DNA of 64,000 bases from Orthonyx spaldingii (taxonomy: Eukaryota > Chordata > Aves > Passeriformes > Orthonychidae): NCBI GenBank assembly GCA_013397795.1, contig VZTJ01003568.1:1-64000 (forward strand), written 5' to 3'. The notes beneath the pieces were generated by a model. That model was not told the DNA's origin. It made no database searches and saw only the letters and a program-made list of their open reading frames with translations. A program made the position numbers and the translations under genes. Position 1 is the stretch's first letter. The number at the start of each line of letters is the position of its first letter. Shown one piece after another: positions 27,801 to 36,900 of the stretch.

Positions 27801-30800
27801 CCGTTGTGGCCTATTTCTTCTTAATATTTTTGATAAATACAGCCATGTTCATCACTGTTCTGCTTGAAATCCACTCTGTGAAAACAAGGACACAAAAGAC
27901 ATCCAGATTCTGGAAACAGGATGTTCTCCAAGACCTCAGAAGTGCTTTCAGCCTGATGTTTCTTTTGGGCTTAACTTGGGGCTTTGCCTTTTTTGCCTGG
28001 GGAGCAGTGAGGATATTTTTCTTGTATCTCTTCAGCATTTTTAACACCTTGCAAGGTAATTTCTGAATGGAGTAGTGCTATAAACACAATGGTTTAAGGA
28101 TGCGAAATAGCAATAAATCTGTAATATCATGTAATTCAAGCATGGGAGAAGAGGAGAACTGACACAGCTTTTGCATTACAGGCTTTGGCTATTTTAAAAG
28201 GAAAGCCCTGTTGCAGTGGGATGGCAGTGTTGTTTAGATAGTATTGCTGTGATAGACTACTAAAGACATGAATTCATGCCTTGGAAACACGGGTCCCAAT
28301 AAATGTGCCTTTTCAGGAGCTGACATGATCCTTTTCATCTAGGCATAAAAATGGCTGATAGAATCCACAGCAACTTGTGGATTATTCTTAAACCAAATTT
28401 GCAGAAAACTCTTCCTGTCACCCTTTCATATGCACAAAGGAGTCAGTGCAACTCTGGGCCAACATGATTATAAAATCATAGCATGGCTTGGAAGAGATCT
28501 TGAAGATCCCGATGCTGGCCCAGGGACACTTTGCCCATACACTGGTATCAGTGCCATGACAAAAGTTTAGAAGAGGGGCAGCAGGTTGGAGAATATGCTT
28601 GAAAACCCATGAATCTCTGCTTTCTTCTTTAGGGTTCTTTATCTTTGTGTTTCACTGCTTACTGAAGGACGAAGTAGTGAAGCAGTGCCGAGTACATTTC
28701 TGCTGGGGAAGATTTCGTCTGAGTAATTATTCTGGTAAGCACTGAAGGGATTTGTTTAGTTGACTCATAAATCTTCGTCTGCTACTGGTGTCACATTTGC
28801 TCTGCATTAAGAAATAAGGCTCCTCTCAACAGCACTCCATTGCATTGGATAATTATTCTTTAATAGGTCTTTATCCTCTCGCATTAACTGCTTATATGAT
28901 ATGATGATGGGGTGACAGCGTGTAGTAAAAACTACAGATTTCCAAAACTGATTTCAGCTCGGTCTCTGATTCTATTCTCATGTGCCATTCAGTGTTCCCT
29001 TATGTGAGCCATGTTTTTGGTGCCTTTCCAGTCTTCATAAAGCTGAGATTCTGAAATTTATGCAGAATATTTGGCATACTAGTAGCTATTTTTTATGTGC
29101 AGGAGCTGGATTTGCTCAGCCTGGGAAGGAGAAGGGAGATGTCTTGCTGTCTTTGGCTATCTGAGAGGTAGTAATAGAAAAGAGATGGATTTTTAGAGAT
29201 GCACAGCAAGGAGACAAGAGGCAATGGACACAAGCCACAGTGATGGAAATTCATGTTATGTATAACGAAAAACATTTTTTTCACAATCTGGGTAGTTAGG
29301 TGTCAGTGGCCCAGAGAGATGGTAGGGGGAGTCCCTTTCCTTGGAGAGTCAAAATTTAGCTGGACAGATGTCAGACCAGCTTGATCCAACTCTGGGTTGG
29401 AGTGAAGACCTCCAAAGGTCCCTTCTCATTTAAATTATTTTAAGATACTTCTATCTGCCAGCTCAGCAAGAAACAGCATGTACTGTGGCTTATTCTGGGC
29501 TACTCCGATGATGTTGATCTTTTACAGATATGTGAAAGAATTTAATAGCTCTGTGTCTGTCAAAATGAATTGATGTTGTCAATGGGTATGACAAAGCAGA
29601 AACTTAACCAGTTGGTTTTCAGGAAATCAGACTAAAAGTCCTGTATTAACACTTGTCTTGTGCACAGCATCCTGTGCACCCTATGCTGCTGAGGAAGAGC
29701 CAGCTTTCCATTTGCAGAGGGGGAATTCAGCACAAGTGCTCTCAGTAGTACACAGAGTGTTCTCCCTTGAGCAGTAGCCAGCTCAGTGTTGTATGCCGCA
29801 ATAAGGATGAGGCTGCAATTCCTACCCTTTGTGTGACTCCTGGCTTCTTGTGATGTTATCAAATTAGTATGACTGGATTCGGCCCTCAAGGGGAAATAGA
29901 AGACTGAATTGCTGGTATCCAGCCCCATCTACACAAGTGTGATGGAGCTAATGTAAAAATTAACATCAGGAATTTTGAACTGTGTGGCACAGAGATCCCC
30001 GGCTTCCGGGCAGGAGTAAGGATGGCACAAGGATGGCACAGGAAGCAAGTACAGACCATTCCCTTCCCTGCTGTCTGGTGGTTTGAGATGTGACACCTGT
30101 ACAGAATTTTGTTTCTGCGCTTTCCATTCTCTGATTGCAGACTGGAGTGGGTCAGGTGCAACTGCTAGATCTACACCAAAGCATTTAAACCACAGGTCAC
30201 CATCCCAGGCTTTGGAGAGTCTACATTCTAATGAAACAAGTTCCACTTTCAATGCAGATTTCCTTCCCAGGACTTCTCCAGATGCAGATTTTACGATTGG
30301 TGAGAAAAACTCTGTGCACTGCATAGACTATAGTAGATATATTCTATAATGCATTCCATATGGTGACAGTCAAGTCCTAACCAAGGGAAATAAGTAGGAA
30401 ACCTTTCACAGCTTTGTGTGTGCCAGGCCTCGGTTTGAGGTTAATGGCAACATTGCAGATGGCTTTTGCTGTACTAGGGAAAATAAGAAGCTCTTAAAAT
30501 CCTGGGAAGGCTCTTCTCCAAAAGGACAGGAACTCCCTGCTCAGCTGCCACCTTAGGCACCCAAGGAATATTCTACCCTTTGCCAGCTGACTGCCCCTCA
30601 CACGGGACCTATTCCCAGTTAAGGAGCACCGTAGTCGTGAGATAGACTATGGTGCTCTTTAACTGGAATTGCATTCCCAAAAGAGCAAAGATCCTGGGGT
30701 TTACAGGAACCTAAACAGGACATGCTGCAAGCCTTTTTAAACCAGAAGAATCCCAGTAGAAGATTTTGCCTGCCAAGATGAAGAAATTGTTGCAGAGCCG

Positions 30801-31087
30801 TATTCTGAAAAAGCAATAGTACCAAACATTCCTGGTTGTTTTTGGAAAAATGCTGATTTCTGTTATTTTCCCAAAGACATTAAAACTGCATAGGCAGGTT
30901 CTTTCTAAATACGTTAACGCAAGTTATGATGGAAAAATGTTCCCAATTCTTTCCCACAGGTGAAGTCCATTACAACCCCAGTGCTGTATCTCCAGAAGAT
31001 GGTGAGACCAACTGTCCTTTTTCACGAAGAATGCTGTCCATGGATACAGGGTTGCGGTATCCACAGACAGCAGGATTTTTACACTGA
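3744..31087 (+). CDS. ADGRG4: Adhesion G protein-coupled receptor G4 (GPR112), whole coding span, 21 core exons
   Basis: Plasma-membrane adhesion GPCR, thought to sense matrix or mechanical cues through a large extracellular part; ligand unknown. Every exon below was joined by matching splice phase and the core frame stays open for 3,207 nt (1,068 residues plus stop). Order: signal peptide 1-31, pentraxin-like domain about 33-237, Ser/Thr/Pro stalk 238-264, SEA-like region about 265-375, GAIN domain to the GPS at 638-675, seven membrane helices about 690-960, cytoplasmic tail to 1068. The N-terminus, pentraxin domain and 7TM region match ADGRG4 as I know the family, and the downstream neighbours BRS3 and HTATSF1 match human gene order. 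Human ADGRG4 is about 3,080 residues because of a giant Ser/Thr-rich region; no such exon is visible here. Exon 3 and two tentative exons (13304-13343, 13629-13690) are the least certain parts. Gene identity is very secure. Confidence 0.93.
4999..5616 (+). CDS. ADGRG4: ADGRG4 exon 2: pentraxin-like (laminin-G fold) domain
   Basis: 618 nt, phase 1 to phase 1, between ...gcttatag and a CA|GTGAGT donor. It encodes about 206 residues. Visible pentraxin hallmarks are FTVCVDL and WYRVCCLWD, whose cysteines align with the family's conserved disulfide pair, and GSLNYFQLWDCVLGQQEL near the end. The segment HGEGLDLLGRNDKYVSL matches the start of the domain in mammalian ADGRG4. A pentraxin domain at the N-terminus followed by a 7TM region is characteristic of ADGRG4 and ADGRG6; the absence of a CUB domain favours ADGRG4. 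Confidence 0.93.
5617..11530 (+). other. ADGRG4: Large ADGRG4 intron 2, where mammals carry the giant stalk exon
   Basis: 5.9 kb with no open frame longer than about 125 codons and no Ser/Thr-rich frame between good splice sites. Holds one CR1 fragment (6033-6207) and a run of ten C at 10719-10728. Confidence 0.6.
6033..6207 (-). mobile_element. CR1 LINE 3' fragment
   Basis: The + strand shows the reverse complement of the avian CR1 3' end: tcatagaatcatggaatgat, then a diverged ...gggacctt...gatcatt... and gccatgggcaggg, ending acttccagggatggggc...ctctgggcaacctg. In intron 2 of ADGRG4. Confidence 0.9.
11531..11611 (+). CDS. ADGRG4: ADGRG4 exon 3: short Ser/Thr/Pro stalk (tentative)
   Basis: 81 nt between a good acceptor (ggttctttccag) and CCAT|GTAAGT. 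Read in phase 1 it gives AFSEASSTRAPALPPV followed by PPAGTDGTVP, a mucin-like composition expected of a stalk. It is phase 1 to phase 1, so it can be skipped without breaking the frame. If real, it would be all that remains here of the long mucin-like stalk of mammalian ADGRG4. The flanking intron 5617-11530 is 5.9 kb. Confidence 0.5.
12063..12157 (+). CDS. ADGRG4: ADGRG4 exon 4: first half of SEA-like segment
   Basis: Acceptor ctctccttgcag, donor CTGG|GTGAGT, phase 1 to 0. Reads RFFNVHMNFSLLYKT then ERTPGCYDARRLLEHW. A strand with alternating hydrophobic residues followed by a helix is the usual opening of a SEA-type fold. The family assignment of this segment is inference; the exon boundaries are well supported. 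Confidence 0.75.
12226..12283 (-). mobile_element. CR1 LINE short 3' fragment
   Basis: About 58 bases (cagaacagtttgggttggaa, then a CR1-like gtaatctagtccaac) resembling the CR1 3' terminus in reverse orientation, between ADGRG4 exons 4 and 5. Confidence 0.75.
12539..12591 (+). CDS. ADGRG4: ADGRG4 exon 5: second half of SEA-like segment
   Basis: Acceptor gttttctttccag, donor TCAG|GTAAGG, phase 0 to 2. Reads FNIIFTGEGIVVTNFKV. The phase-2 end fits both the tentative exon at 13304 and, directly, exon 6 at 14817. Confidence 0.7.
13304..13343 (+). CDS. ADGRG4: ADGRG4 tentative exon 5a
   Basis: 40 nt after a strong acceptor (cttttgttttcag), ending CAT|GTATGT, phase 2 to 0, reading GNYPHHSTYRRTH. 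It makes sense only together with the tentative exon at 13629. Exon 5 can splice straight to exon 6 in phase, so this pair may be a cassette or a false call. Confidence 0.3.
13629..13690 (+). CDS. ADGRG4: ADGRG4 tentative exon 5b
   Basis: 62 nt, phase 0 to 2, with a consensus donor (AAAG|GTAAGA) but a weak acceptor (gattctaaccag). Reads FLTFCVLPCELKGKVKQMSQ. The pair 5a+5b adds exactly 34 residues in frame. Confidence 0.3.
14817..14962 (+). CDS. ADGRG4: ADGRG4 exon 6: extracellular region before GAIN
   Basis: Acceptor attctatttgtag, donor ATAG|GTAAAA, phase 2 to 1. Only one frame is open, reading YVCKAIVKATSLEIQVL and on to VKPEDVAVKSI. Confidence 0.85.
15863..15899 (+). CDS. ADGRG4: ADGRG4 exon 7: micro-exon with conserved Cys-Pro
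   Basis: 37 nt between gtttcctcctcag and CAAG|GTACAA, phase 1 to 2. Reads LMSCPESFFHT. Its phases bridge exons 6 and 8 exactly. A Cys-Pro segment at this place is common in ADGRG ectodomains. Confidence 0.7.
16491..16609 (+). CDS. ADGRG4: ADGRG4 exon 8: start of GAIN region
   Basis: Acceptor ttttcatttttcag, donor GAAG|GTAAGG, phase 2 to 1. Reads EISIELERAFRKKPNMTKC and continues to NIKITEG; one N-glycosylation sequon (NMT). Confidence 0.87.
17639..17849 (+). CDS. ADGRG4: ADGRG4 exon 9: GAIN subdomain A helices
   Basis: 211 nt between a long pyrimidine tract ending ttttcag and ATAG|GTAAGT, phase 1 to 2. About 70 residues rich in predicted helix (VEELEIIASKVSDIVELADV, VSVTLAESVLSILDYILLQ), as in GAIN subdomain A. 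Confidence 0.92.
18966..19131 (+). CDS. ADGRG4: ADGRG4 exon 10: GAIN domain
   Basis: Acceptor ttgctcttgttgaag, donor CAAG|GTGAGA, phase 2 to 0. Reads MLKMTEEMGYKVTYTDRNVS and continues to MFGGLAFGITSYNRGVDLK, a pattern shared by ADGRG GAIN domains. Confidence 0.92.
19242..19391 (+). CDS. ADGRG4: ADGRG4 exon 11: GAIN subdomain B
   Basis: Acceptor tctctgtcctgcag, donor TGTG|GTAACT, phase 0 to 0. Reads ISVQENPFNKALASVFLPKS and ends FKFFGTTSLFV, beta-strand-rich like GAIN subdomain B. Confidence 0.92.
20205..20327 (+). CDS. ADGRG4: ADGRG4 exon 12: GAIN subdomain B
   Basis: Acceptor gtttttcccctgcag, donor CAGG|GTAGGA, phase 0 to 0. Contains LNTYVVSASIENASVQNL and VTVTLHHIDHN, the strand usually just before the GPS in adhesion GPCRs; sequon NAS. 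Confidence 0.92.
20328..22033 (+). other. ADGRG4: ADGRG4 intron 12, AT-rich
   Basis: 1.7 kb with several TAATTA/TTAAT-type words and an (AAT)n run at 21279-21293. No exon, RNA gene or transposon recognised. Confidence 0.4.
22034..22079 (+). CDS. ADGRG4: ADGRG4 exon 13: first half of GPS
   Basis: 46 nt, acceptor ctctgcttccag, donor AACA|GTAAGT, phase 0 to 1. Reads GNAAVRCVFWDFEKN; C-x-FWDF is the first GPS cysteine motif (Cys638 of the core model). Confidence 0.95.
22924..23027 (+). CDS. ADGRG4: ADGRG4 exon 14: second half of GPS and tethered agonist
   Basis: Phase 1 to 0, acceptor tctattacacag, donor ACTG|GTAAGT. Reads NGLGGWNTSGCEMKY and ends ICFCNHLTHFGVLL. The H-L/T triad is the autoproteolysis site (between Leu674 and Thr675), and THFGVLL is the tethered agonist that starts the C-terminal fragment. 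All four GPS cysteines are present, so cleavage competence is expected. Confidence 0.96.
24422..24543 (+). CDS. ADGRG4: ADGRG4 exon 15: membrane helix 1
   Basis: Acceptor ttatcttgtaatacag, donor TTGA|GTAAGT, phase 0 to 2. Reads HILTLISYAGCGASSLFLGI and TLVTYLAL, the first helix of class B2 receptors. Confidence 0.94.
24790..24985 (-). mobile_element. CR1 LINE 3' fragment
   Basis: Nearly 200 bases of reverse-complement CR1 3' sequence: aatcattgaatggtttagat, ccaagccccatccaacctgg, ggaacacttccagggatgga, cagcctgtgccagggcctca. Lies about 150 bp upstream of ADGRG4 exon 16. Confidence 0.9.
25138..25406 (+). CDS. ADGRG4: ADGRG4 exon 16: helices 2-3 and start of helix 4
   Basis: 269 nt, acceptor ccccttctttttag, donor TGGG|GTAAGT, phase 2 to 1. 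Shows KILLNLCAALLMLNMVFLTN (helix 2), the helix 3 cysteine in GLCITMAMLLHYFLLAAFTW, and MCLESVHFYLSLVKVF, all typical of adhesion GPCRs. A CR1 fragment ends about 150 bp upstream. Confidence 0.96.
26601..26694 (+). CDS. ADGRG4: ADGRG4 exon 17: helix 4 and second extracellular loop
   Basis: Acceptor gctttccacattag, donor TTT|GTAAGT, phase 1 to 2. Reads IPAIVITLVLIINKDFYGNG and SLSESHPYSN. The Cys-Trp that follows in loop 2 opens the next exon. Confidence 0.93.
27766..28055 (+). CDS. ADGRG4: ADGRG4 exon 18: helices 5-7
   Basis: 290 nt, acceptor cccattcttgcag, donor CAAG|GTAATT, phase 2 to 1. CWIQDNAVFYISVVAYFF is loop 2 (disulfide Cys) and helix 5; FSLMFLLGLTWGFAFFAWG is helix 6 with the toggle-type Trp-Gly; FLYLFSIFNTLQG is helix 7. 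Confidence 0.96.
28471..28546 (-). mobile_element. Degenerate CR1-like fragment
   Basis: aaaatcatagcatggcttgg, agatcttgaagatccc and cagggacactttgccc resemble the reverse-complement CR1 3' end but are strongly diverged. Confidence 0.5.
28633..28734 (+). CDS. ADGRG4: ADGRG4 exon 19: end of helix 7 and proximal tail
   Basis: Acceptor gctttcttctttag, donor TCTG|GTAAGC, phase 1 to 1. Reads FFIFVFHCLLKDEVVKQCR, the conserved end of adhesion GPCR helix 7 and helix 8, then HFCWGRFRLSNYS. Confidence 0.95.
29201..29440 (+). mobile_element. CR1 LINE 3' fragment, sense orientation
   Basis: Runs gagacaagaggcaatggaca, acatttttttcacaatctgg, gtggcccagagagatggtag, gagagtcaaaatttagctgg, and ends gacctccaaaggtcccttct, the order of the sense CR1 3' region. 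In ADGRG4 intron 19. Confidence 0.82.
30141..30299 (+). CDS. ADGRG4: ADGRG4 exon 20: cytoplasmic tail
   Basis: Acceptor cattctctgattgcag, donor ATTG|GTGAGA, phase 1 to 1. Ser/Thr-rich tail (SGSGATARSTPKHL, HSNETSSTFN). Symmetrical phases mean it could be skipped in frame. Confidence 0.85.
30615..30666 (+). ncRNA. Candidate RNA hairpin (22-bp stem, 8-nt loop), miRNA-like
   Basis: Arms 30615-30636 and 30645-30666 pair over 22 consecutive positions: 20 Watson-Crick pairs and two G-U pairs (30623 with 30658, 30631 with 30650). The loop is 30637-30644. Read from the - strand, the two wobble pairs become A-C mismatches, so the + strand (the ADGRG4 transcript, intron 20) is the better folder. Flanking bases pair only patchily, so the total stem is short for a canonical pre-miRNA. 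That the inverted repeat is real is plain from the sequence; that it makes a small RNA is inference. It could be a transposon relic. Confidence 0.45.
30960..31087 (+). CDS. ADGRG4: ADGRG4 exon 21: C-terminal end and stop
   Basis: Acceptor attctttcccacag, phase 1. Reads EVHYNPSAVSPEDGETN and ends QTAGFLH with TGA at 31085-31087. A weaker internal donor-like site (gatg|gtgaga near 31000) could allow another ending, but no better terminal exon was seen downstream. Confidence 0.8.
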
Positions 31088-31602
31088 TACTGAATTTGTT
31101 TTCCTCTGATTATCTAATGATGGTTCTCTTTTGAGGCATGTAGAAACAAACATAGTTCTAAAGAATTGCTTCTAATGTACAGTTATCACTCTGGACACAA
31201 TTATAGAGCTATGACTCAAGTTTAGGCTTGATTAGGAGTAGCAGTACTGACCACAAAAGGATTCTGTCCCACTGCGCTTTCAAGACTAGGTCTCATGTTA
31301 AATGGAAACTGGAAACGTTCCTCATCCTGAGCCCCGTTCATAGTTCATCCTCCTTTTCTTTCCCCTTTCCATTGTCCTCATATCCCTCTGTTTCCTTCTT
31401 CATCTGATACTTATTTCAAAATCTAATACCCATGATATTGAGTTACAAGTGATATTTTTGAGCCTGTTGGGTGACTCTCTCAGGCATGGATATCTAGGAT
31501 CCTCGATCAGTATCTTTCCTTGCTTTTCTGAAATGGACTTTGATCAACTTATACATGAAGAAATTGGACTAAGATTTCCAAGATGTTCCTCTCAGTTGAA
31601 AG

Positions 31603-31632
31603 TTTTTATTTTATTTTATTTATTTTATTTTA
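31603..31632. repeat. (TTTTA)n microsatellite
   Basis: About six imperfect copies of TTTTA/TTTA downstream of the ADGRG4 stop. Confidence 0.85.
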
Positions 31633-31735
31633 CATGCTGTCACTGATGACTTGAACTTACATCCCTAAAGAGATGTAGATGCATGTCTAAATGTTTGAAG
31701 ATGTTGCCCAGTACCTTCAGATGGAATGTGGAAAC

Positions 31736-31741
31736 AATAAA
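31736..31741 (+). terminator. ADGRG4: Polyadenylation signal AATAAA, likely ADGRG4
   Basis: Canonical hexamer about 650 nt after the ADGRG4 stop codon; I noticed no closer AATAAA in the 3' region. Confidence 0.45.
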
Positions 31742-33911
31742 AACTGAAATTCCCACCTTCAGTGGGTATCCATATGTATGATATAGGTTTCAGGTTATCT
31801 CTCCTGAAAAAAACCCCAAAACTCAGTCCAAACAAAACAATAGCAGATAAAACCCTACTATCCTTGGATCTGGAAATAAGGAAGTTTTCCCTCTAGTGTT
31901 ACTTTGATGTGAATACAGCAGGATGTAAGCTCCATTTCATAACACCACATGAGAGACTTAACTTTCCTCTCCTGTAAAGAGAGGCTTTCTTTCAGCAAAT
32001 GTGTTTGAAATGGTAACTTGTCTGCTCAACCGAATCCTAGTTTCAGTTCTGAATGCCTTTCTCTGTATCATTCAAGTGAAGATTTTTAAATGATTGTTGA
32101 TATAGTAGAACACTAACCTGTACCCATGACAGAGGAGTAAAATAATATAATGGAGTGATGTCTTAGAACTGGTATGTACTATACAAAATACAAAAGGTTC
32201 TTTCAGTCTGTGAATAACTCCCACATAGCAATTAGTGGAAAAAGATTAATATTTTAATGTACAGTAGCTGCAGCCAACCTACTTGAAATTAGACAGATCA
32301 CCTTCAGTTCCTTGGCTTTATGGGAGAAATCTTGGCATTAAAAACATGCAAACAAGTTCCACCTTGTGCCCGCTTGTTTCTGACTTGAAATTGCTTTCAA
32401 CAGGGATGAAATTTAATATAAAAGGCGGTTCACTATGTCGGACATGAACTATTGTATTTTTTTATTTTCTTTAGTAAACTCTTTGTTCCACAATCTGCTG
32501 CTGAACACAGATTTTCTCTGCTTTCCAATGTGAAGCAGAACACACTGTGCTGTGGTGCTAAAGCTGTGCCTAACCCCTCCCGCACCCCTAACCTGGCTAC
32601 TGCATACCCCAGGGGGATCCTGAGAGAATAAAGAAGGAGGCTGTGTAGTTCTTTGGGGGAACTGGAGCATTAGTCCTCCCCCAAGCCCCTTTGAGACGAG
32701 TTTGTCTCCACTACATCAATAAGACCAGGCGGGTGGACCATCTGATGCGTCTCTATCACCCTCACTTTGACCCTCCCTTTCTCCTTTGCGTAGTAATTCT
32801 TTCTGCATCCACTTCAGAGGACAGAAAATAATAGGCTTACATTTCAAATAGACATTAGGTAACAATTCCTATTTTTAAGGAATAAGAGGTCTTGAGAGCA
32901 CATGGAATGGCTGTCACTGCAGGCCTTAAAAGACACTCAGGGTGATGAGACAAATATCTACCAGAATTGGCATAGATTGATTTTGCCTTAGGGCAAGTCC
33001 TCCCAAATGTATTTTCTATTACTCTAATTTAAAATAAGAAACAGAAGCAGGCAAAACATGACAGCAATGTAAGACTGGCCTTGTCTCCTGCATCCAGTAA
33101 TTGTTTTTTTGCATTCCTGATAAAAGCAGAAATGTACCTTGATTTTCTGAAGTTTTTGCTAAATGCCCTGGTAAAGGATTAGGAGCAACAAAGATTCAGA
33201 TGAAAGCTGGACAAGCAGCGAGAAAAGTGCTGGAATACGGACGACTTCTCGGGCTACTGAGAAATGTTTAGAAATGCCCAGATTCTTGGGTTTGGGAAAA
33301 ACCCAGTTTTGGGCAGATCCATCAGCATGCTTCCCGCTTTGGAGGTGTACCAGTGGGAAGAAGGGCAAGCTGCATAGAGTGGAGGTCTCCATTCTTCTTA
33401 CTGGTACTTTTTTTTTATTTTTTTTTGAAGCAAAATCTGGAAGTAAATTTTAAAAAACCTGTCAAATTGCTTATGTAAAATGCAAAGCGCTATTTGTTCT
33501 GGGAAGGCGGTTAGCTCACTTCCACTCTCCATCACATGCCTAATGGCTTTTCCAGCTAAACAGTGTATCATTTATGTTTCAAGCATGGCATTGTGTAGGT
33601 TGTCAGCTGGGATGAAGATGTGTAATTTTCCTCGGGCTGAAATAATATCTTCCGCACCAGCACTGTTGCATTTGCTCTTCTCCAACATATCAGTGCTGAC
33701 ATTCTGTCACAGAATTGTGCATTGGTGGTTTTCACAGGGAGAGGACATGCACAAAGATAAATCTAATAAAATTTTCTATGCGCTTGTGTTTCACATCCTA
33801 ATAATTTTAAGTGATGGGAGCAGCTTCTGTAGCTCTGGCTGGAGCATGAGCCGTGTGTGGCCAATACAAGCGCATCCTCCTCCTCCCCATTCGGATTCTA
33901 TCAGTTGACTT

Positions 33912-33986
33912 CTGCCCGTGGCAGGGGGCTGGAACGAGATGATCTTAAGGTCCCTTTCAACCCAAAGGACTCCATCATTCTATGAC
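33912..33986 (+). mobile_element. CR1 LINE 3' end, sense orientation
   Basis: gcccgtggcagggggctgga, gagatgatcttaaggtccct, ending ccatcattctatgactcaat, the sense CR1 terminus with its ATTCTATGA tail. Confidence 0.92.
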
Positions 33987-36900
33987 TCAATGTAAGACTA
34001 ATTTGATTTCTGAGTTACTCTCAATTTACTCCTAGATTGCTTATTTTTAGTGATACATACACCAGGAAATGTGTGCTCTATTTTAAAGCACTAAAAGAAA
34101 GATTTCAGAAGGTATATTTATCTATGAAGACAATTATTTGATGTCAGATCTCAGTGGGTTGTTAACAATAGGTTAGATGATATAAAAGAAATAAAAAATG
34201 ATAATAAAATCGCAGCAGTAGTTGTGGTAAATCAAACAAAACACTCTCTGCTCTCACCGTACTATTTAGACTGGCACAAAACTCCACCACTCTTCATCCT
34301 AGCTAAGTCAGGGGATGCAGATCGAAGGTGTAGGCAGCTCACTCATGGGTTTCCGGAGACTTTTCAAGTCTCTTCGTGGACAAGTAGCAAAAGCTGCCTT
34401 CTACTTCAGCAAATGTACAGTTTGGTAACCCTGGGATAGATAAATAATACATAGGATGACAGCTAAAAGTCAGTATGGCTTGTTTAAGCTTCCTCCTGAC
34501 TCTGTGAATCTGCAGTAGTGGTTAGCAGTACGCCCACAATGTATCATTCTTTCTAACTTTAGCAGACAGGTATTACTGGGACAATGAAAGAAATGTCATT
34601 ATGGGAAATGATTTGAGATTAAAAATCAAAGTACTGGGAAGATAATTGCCTGTTGCGTAAGATGATAGTTGAGTCAACACACAATTCTCTGTGCTTTTAG
34701 GTATCGGAAAGTATTTAGCATGTAATGGCACTTTAATGGTTCCAAATTAAATGTATCATTGATAATTTCAAGAATGCCCAAAAGAATTATACTTACTATA
34801 TTACTTCATTTCCTGATTGCTCCTGTAACTAGAGAAGTGCAAGGATACATTCCAGTGTTTATTCTTCCCTCTTTCCTAAGAAATGACACCAATATTTCAC
34901 TAGCCATTCCAATATTGAAACTGAAGGAGGAGACTCCCGGAAAAGGGGGCTGGAACGGATGCAAGAGTGGAAAAACAGGATAAAAGGTATTTGGAGACAT
35001 AGATTTATGACAGCATTTGAGATCCTCTTGCAGGCAGAGTGCATCCCACGAACTCCACTGAACAGTCTGGATTTGGGCATTGTAACAAAACCAGAAACTC
35101 TTTTCTTACATTTTAACCAAAAAGATACCCCATCTTGTTGCTGCATCACTGAATGCTCCTAGACATGCTGATAAGTCTTGTGGTATTTGAAAGTTTAATT
35201 GGGTAGCTCATCTTCAGTTTCAAAAAACAAGGGACACCCTTCCAATTAAACATTGCTGCAGGAATTGTTGTCCTGAGTCTCAGTACACGCACAGCTTCCT
35301 CTGCCCTTGGTGTAAAATCAACTCCACACAGATAAACCCAGAAATAAACCAATATATTTTTCTACTAAATAGGTAGTCTTTGACAATAAATGGTTACACT
35401 CTGCTATGAATGTGACACAGATGATGAAATTGTCACTGAAGTGTACTAAAAAATATTTTCCATTTTCATAGCTCAGTAGTTGTTTAATCTCCAGCTGCTG
35501 AGGAGATGGGGCAATGGTAAAAAAAATCAAAATACAGGATAGGGAAGATGTTTCCACTTAGTGGTGAAAACCATCAGATTGACAGACATTGAAATCAAGC
35601 TCTTGTCCTCACAAGTGAAGAAATCCAGTGTGGGTGGTGTCCTTTGCAATATTCCTCTCCTTTGCCTGAGAATCATAGCTCCTGAAATAGATGCCTGGAG
35701 AGATGGGGAGGTGAAGTTCTCTCTGTTTTGGGAGGCACTCGATGTGGTGTGTGGCAATGACTTACTCCTGTTCTTCCAGTAGGACAGAGCAGAACAGAAC
35801 ACAGCCCTGAATGTGTCGTTAATCTGCTCTGAACATGGACTGCTCTCTCCGACATGGATGCTCACTCCAGCGTGCATTCGGGCTTTTCCACTTAATATTG
35901 CCTGCCTGAAAACTAGGAAATGGATTGGGTACAGTCACGCAGACATGAAATGGCTTTTTGTCCTCTCATCTTGCCATTACTTGTCATGCCATTGGCAATT
36001 TCAGTTTAAAGAGAAGACACTAAAGCTGTAACACATTCTGACTGATGCAAGTCAGAAACAAGGCATTTACACACACCCATCCCTGAGAATGTTGTCTCTA
36101 GAGCAGGAACTCCTCTTCCTGACACAAAGATGGCAAAGCCAGTTCAGAAAACATGAGGAAGAAAAGTGCATTTCAGAAGTTATAGTTACAAAGCAGAGTC
36201 TGGTTTATAAGTTGGAGTTGTTAAAGGACTCCAGGTCAGGACTTTTTGATGAAGGAGCCAAAAGCCTTGCTTCATGTCAGAAAAACATGACCTAAAAGGA
36301 AGGCTACTGGGATTTGTTGAAAGGGAAAGATTTACATTGATCTGGGCAGACTTCTACACTTAAATCAGTTTTCCCCATCCTGGGAGGAGTAGGAGGAATG
36401 TACCTATGGTAACTCAGCAGCAGAGTCCTGCTTCGCACTGAAGAGTTTCGGCACATGGAGAGCAACCAGGCTCATCTGTAGTAGAGATCCTAACCTAAGA
36501 AAAGCCTTTTATAAGAGAAGATGCCACAGCAGAGTCTACCCAATTCAGAACTAGGACAGACAAGCTGTTCAGAACCTCTCTACTGTTAACACCTGACAAA
36601 CATAAACATCAGTTCACTCAGCGGGGAGACAGAAGGATACATCAGCCAGCAATAAACAGATGGTGAAACTGCTAGGAGAGACAATCAAAGGGTCTAAAAT
36701 GAGTTTGAGACATAAAAGAAGAAGTATGACAACTAAATAGTTCTATTCAGAAATGATACAAGTAACAACTGAAAAAAAGTGAGTTAAAATTATCTTAAAA
36801 ACACCAGGCTGGCTAATATGGCTGCAGTTCAGTGTGTATCAGTTTTGTGCTCCTAGGACTTTAGATACGAAGCATTCTGACATATTTGTATAAATAATGA

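Noticed and set aside
30017..30042. Short tandem duplication of ggatggcaca
   Set aside because: Two copies only, no further structure; ordinary slippage.
35527..35877. 116-codon minus-strand open frame and the overlapping 73-codon plus-strand frame
   Set aside because: No recognisable motif, no splice sites or promoter context, intergenic.
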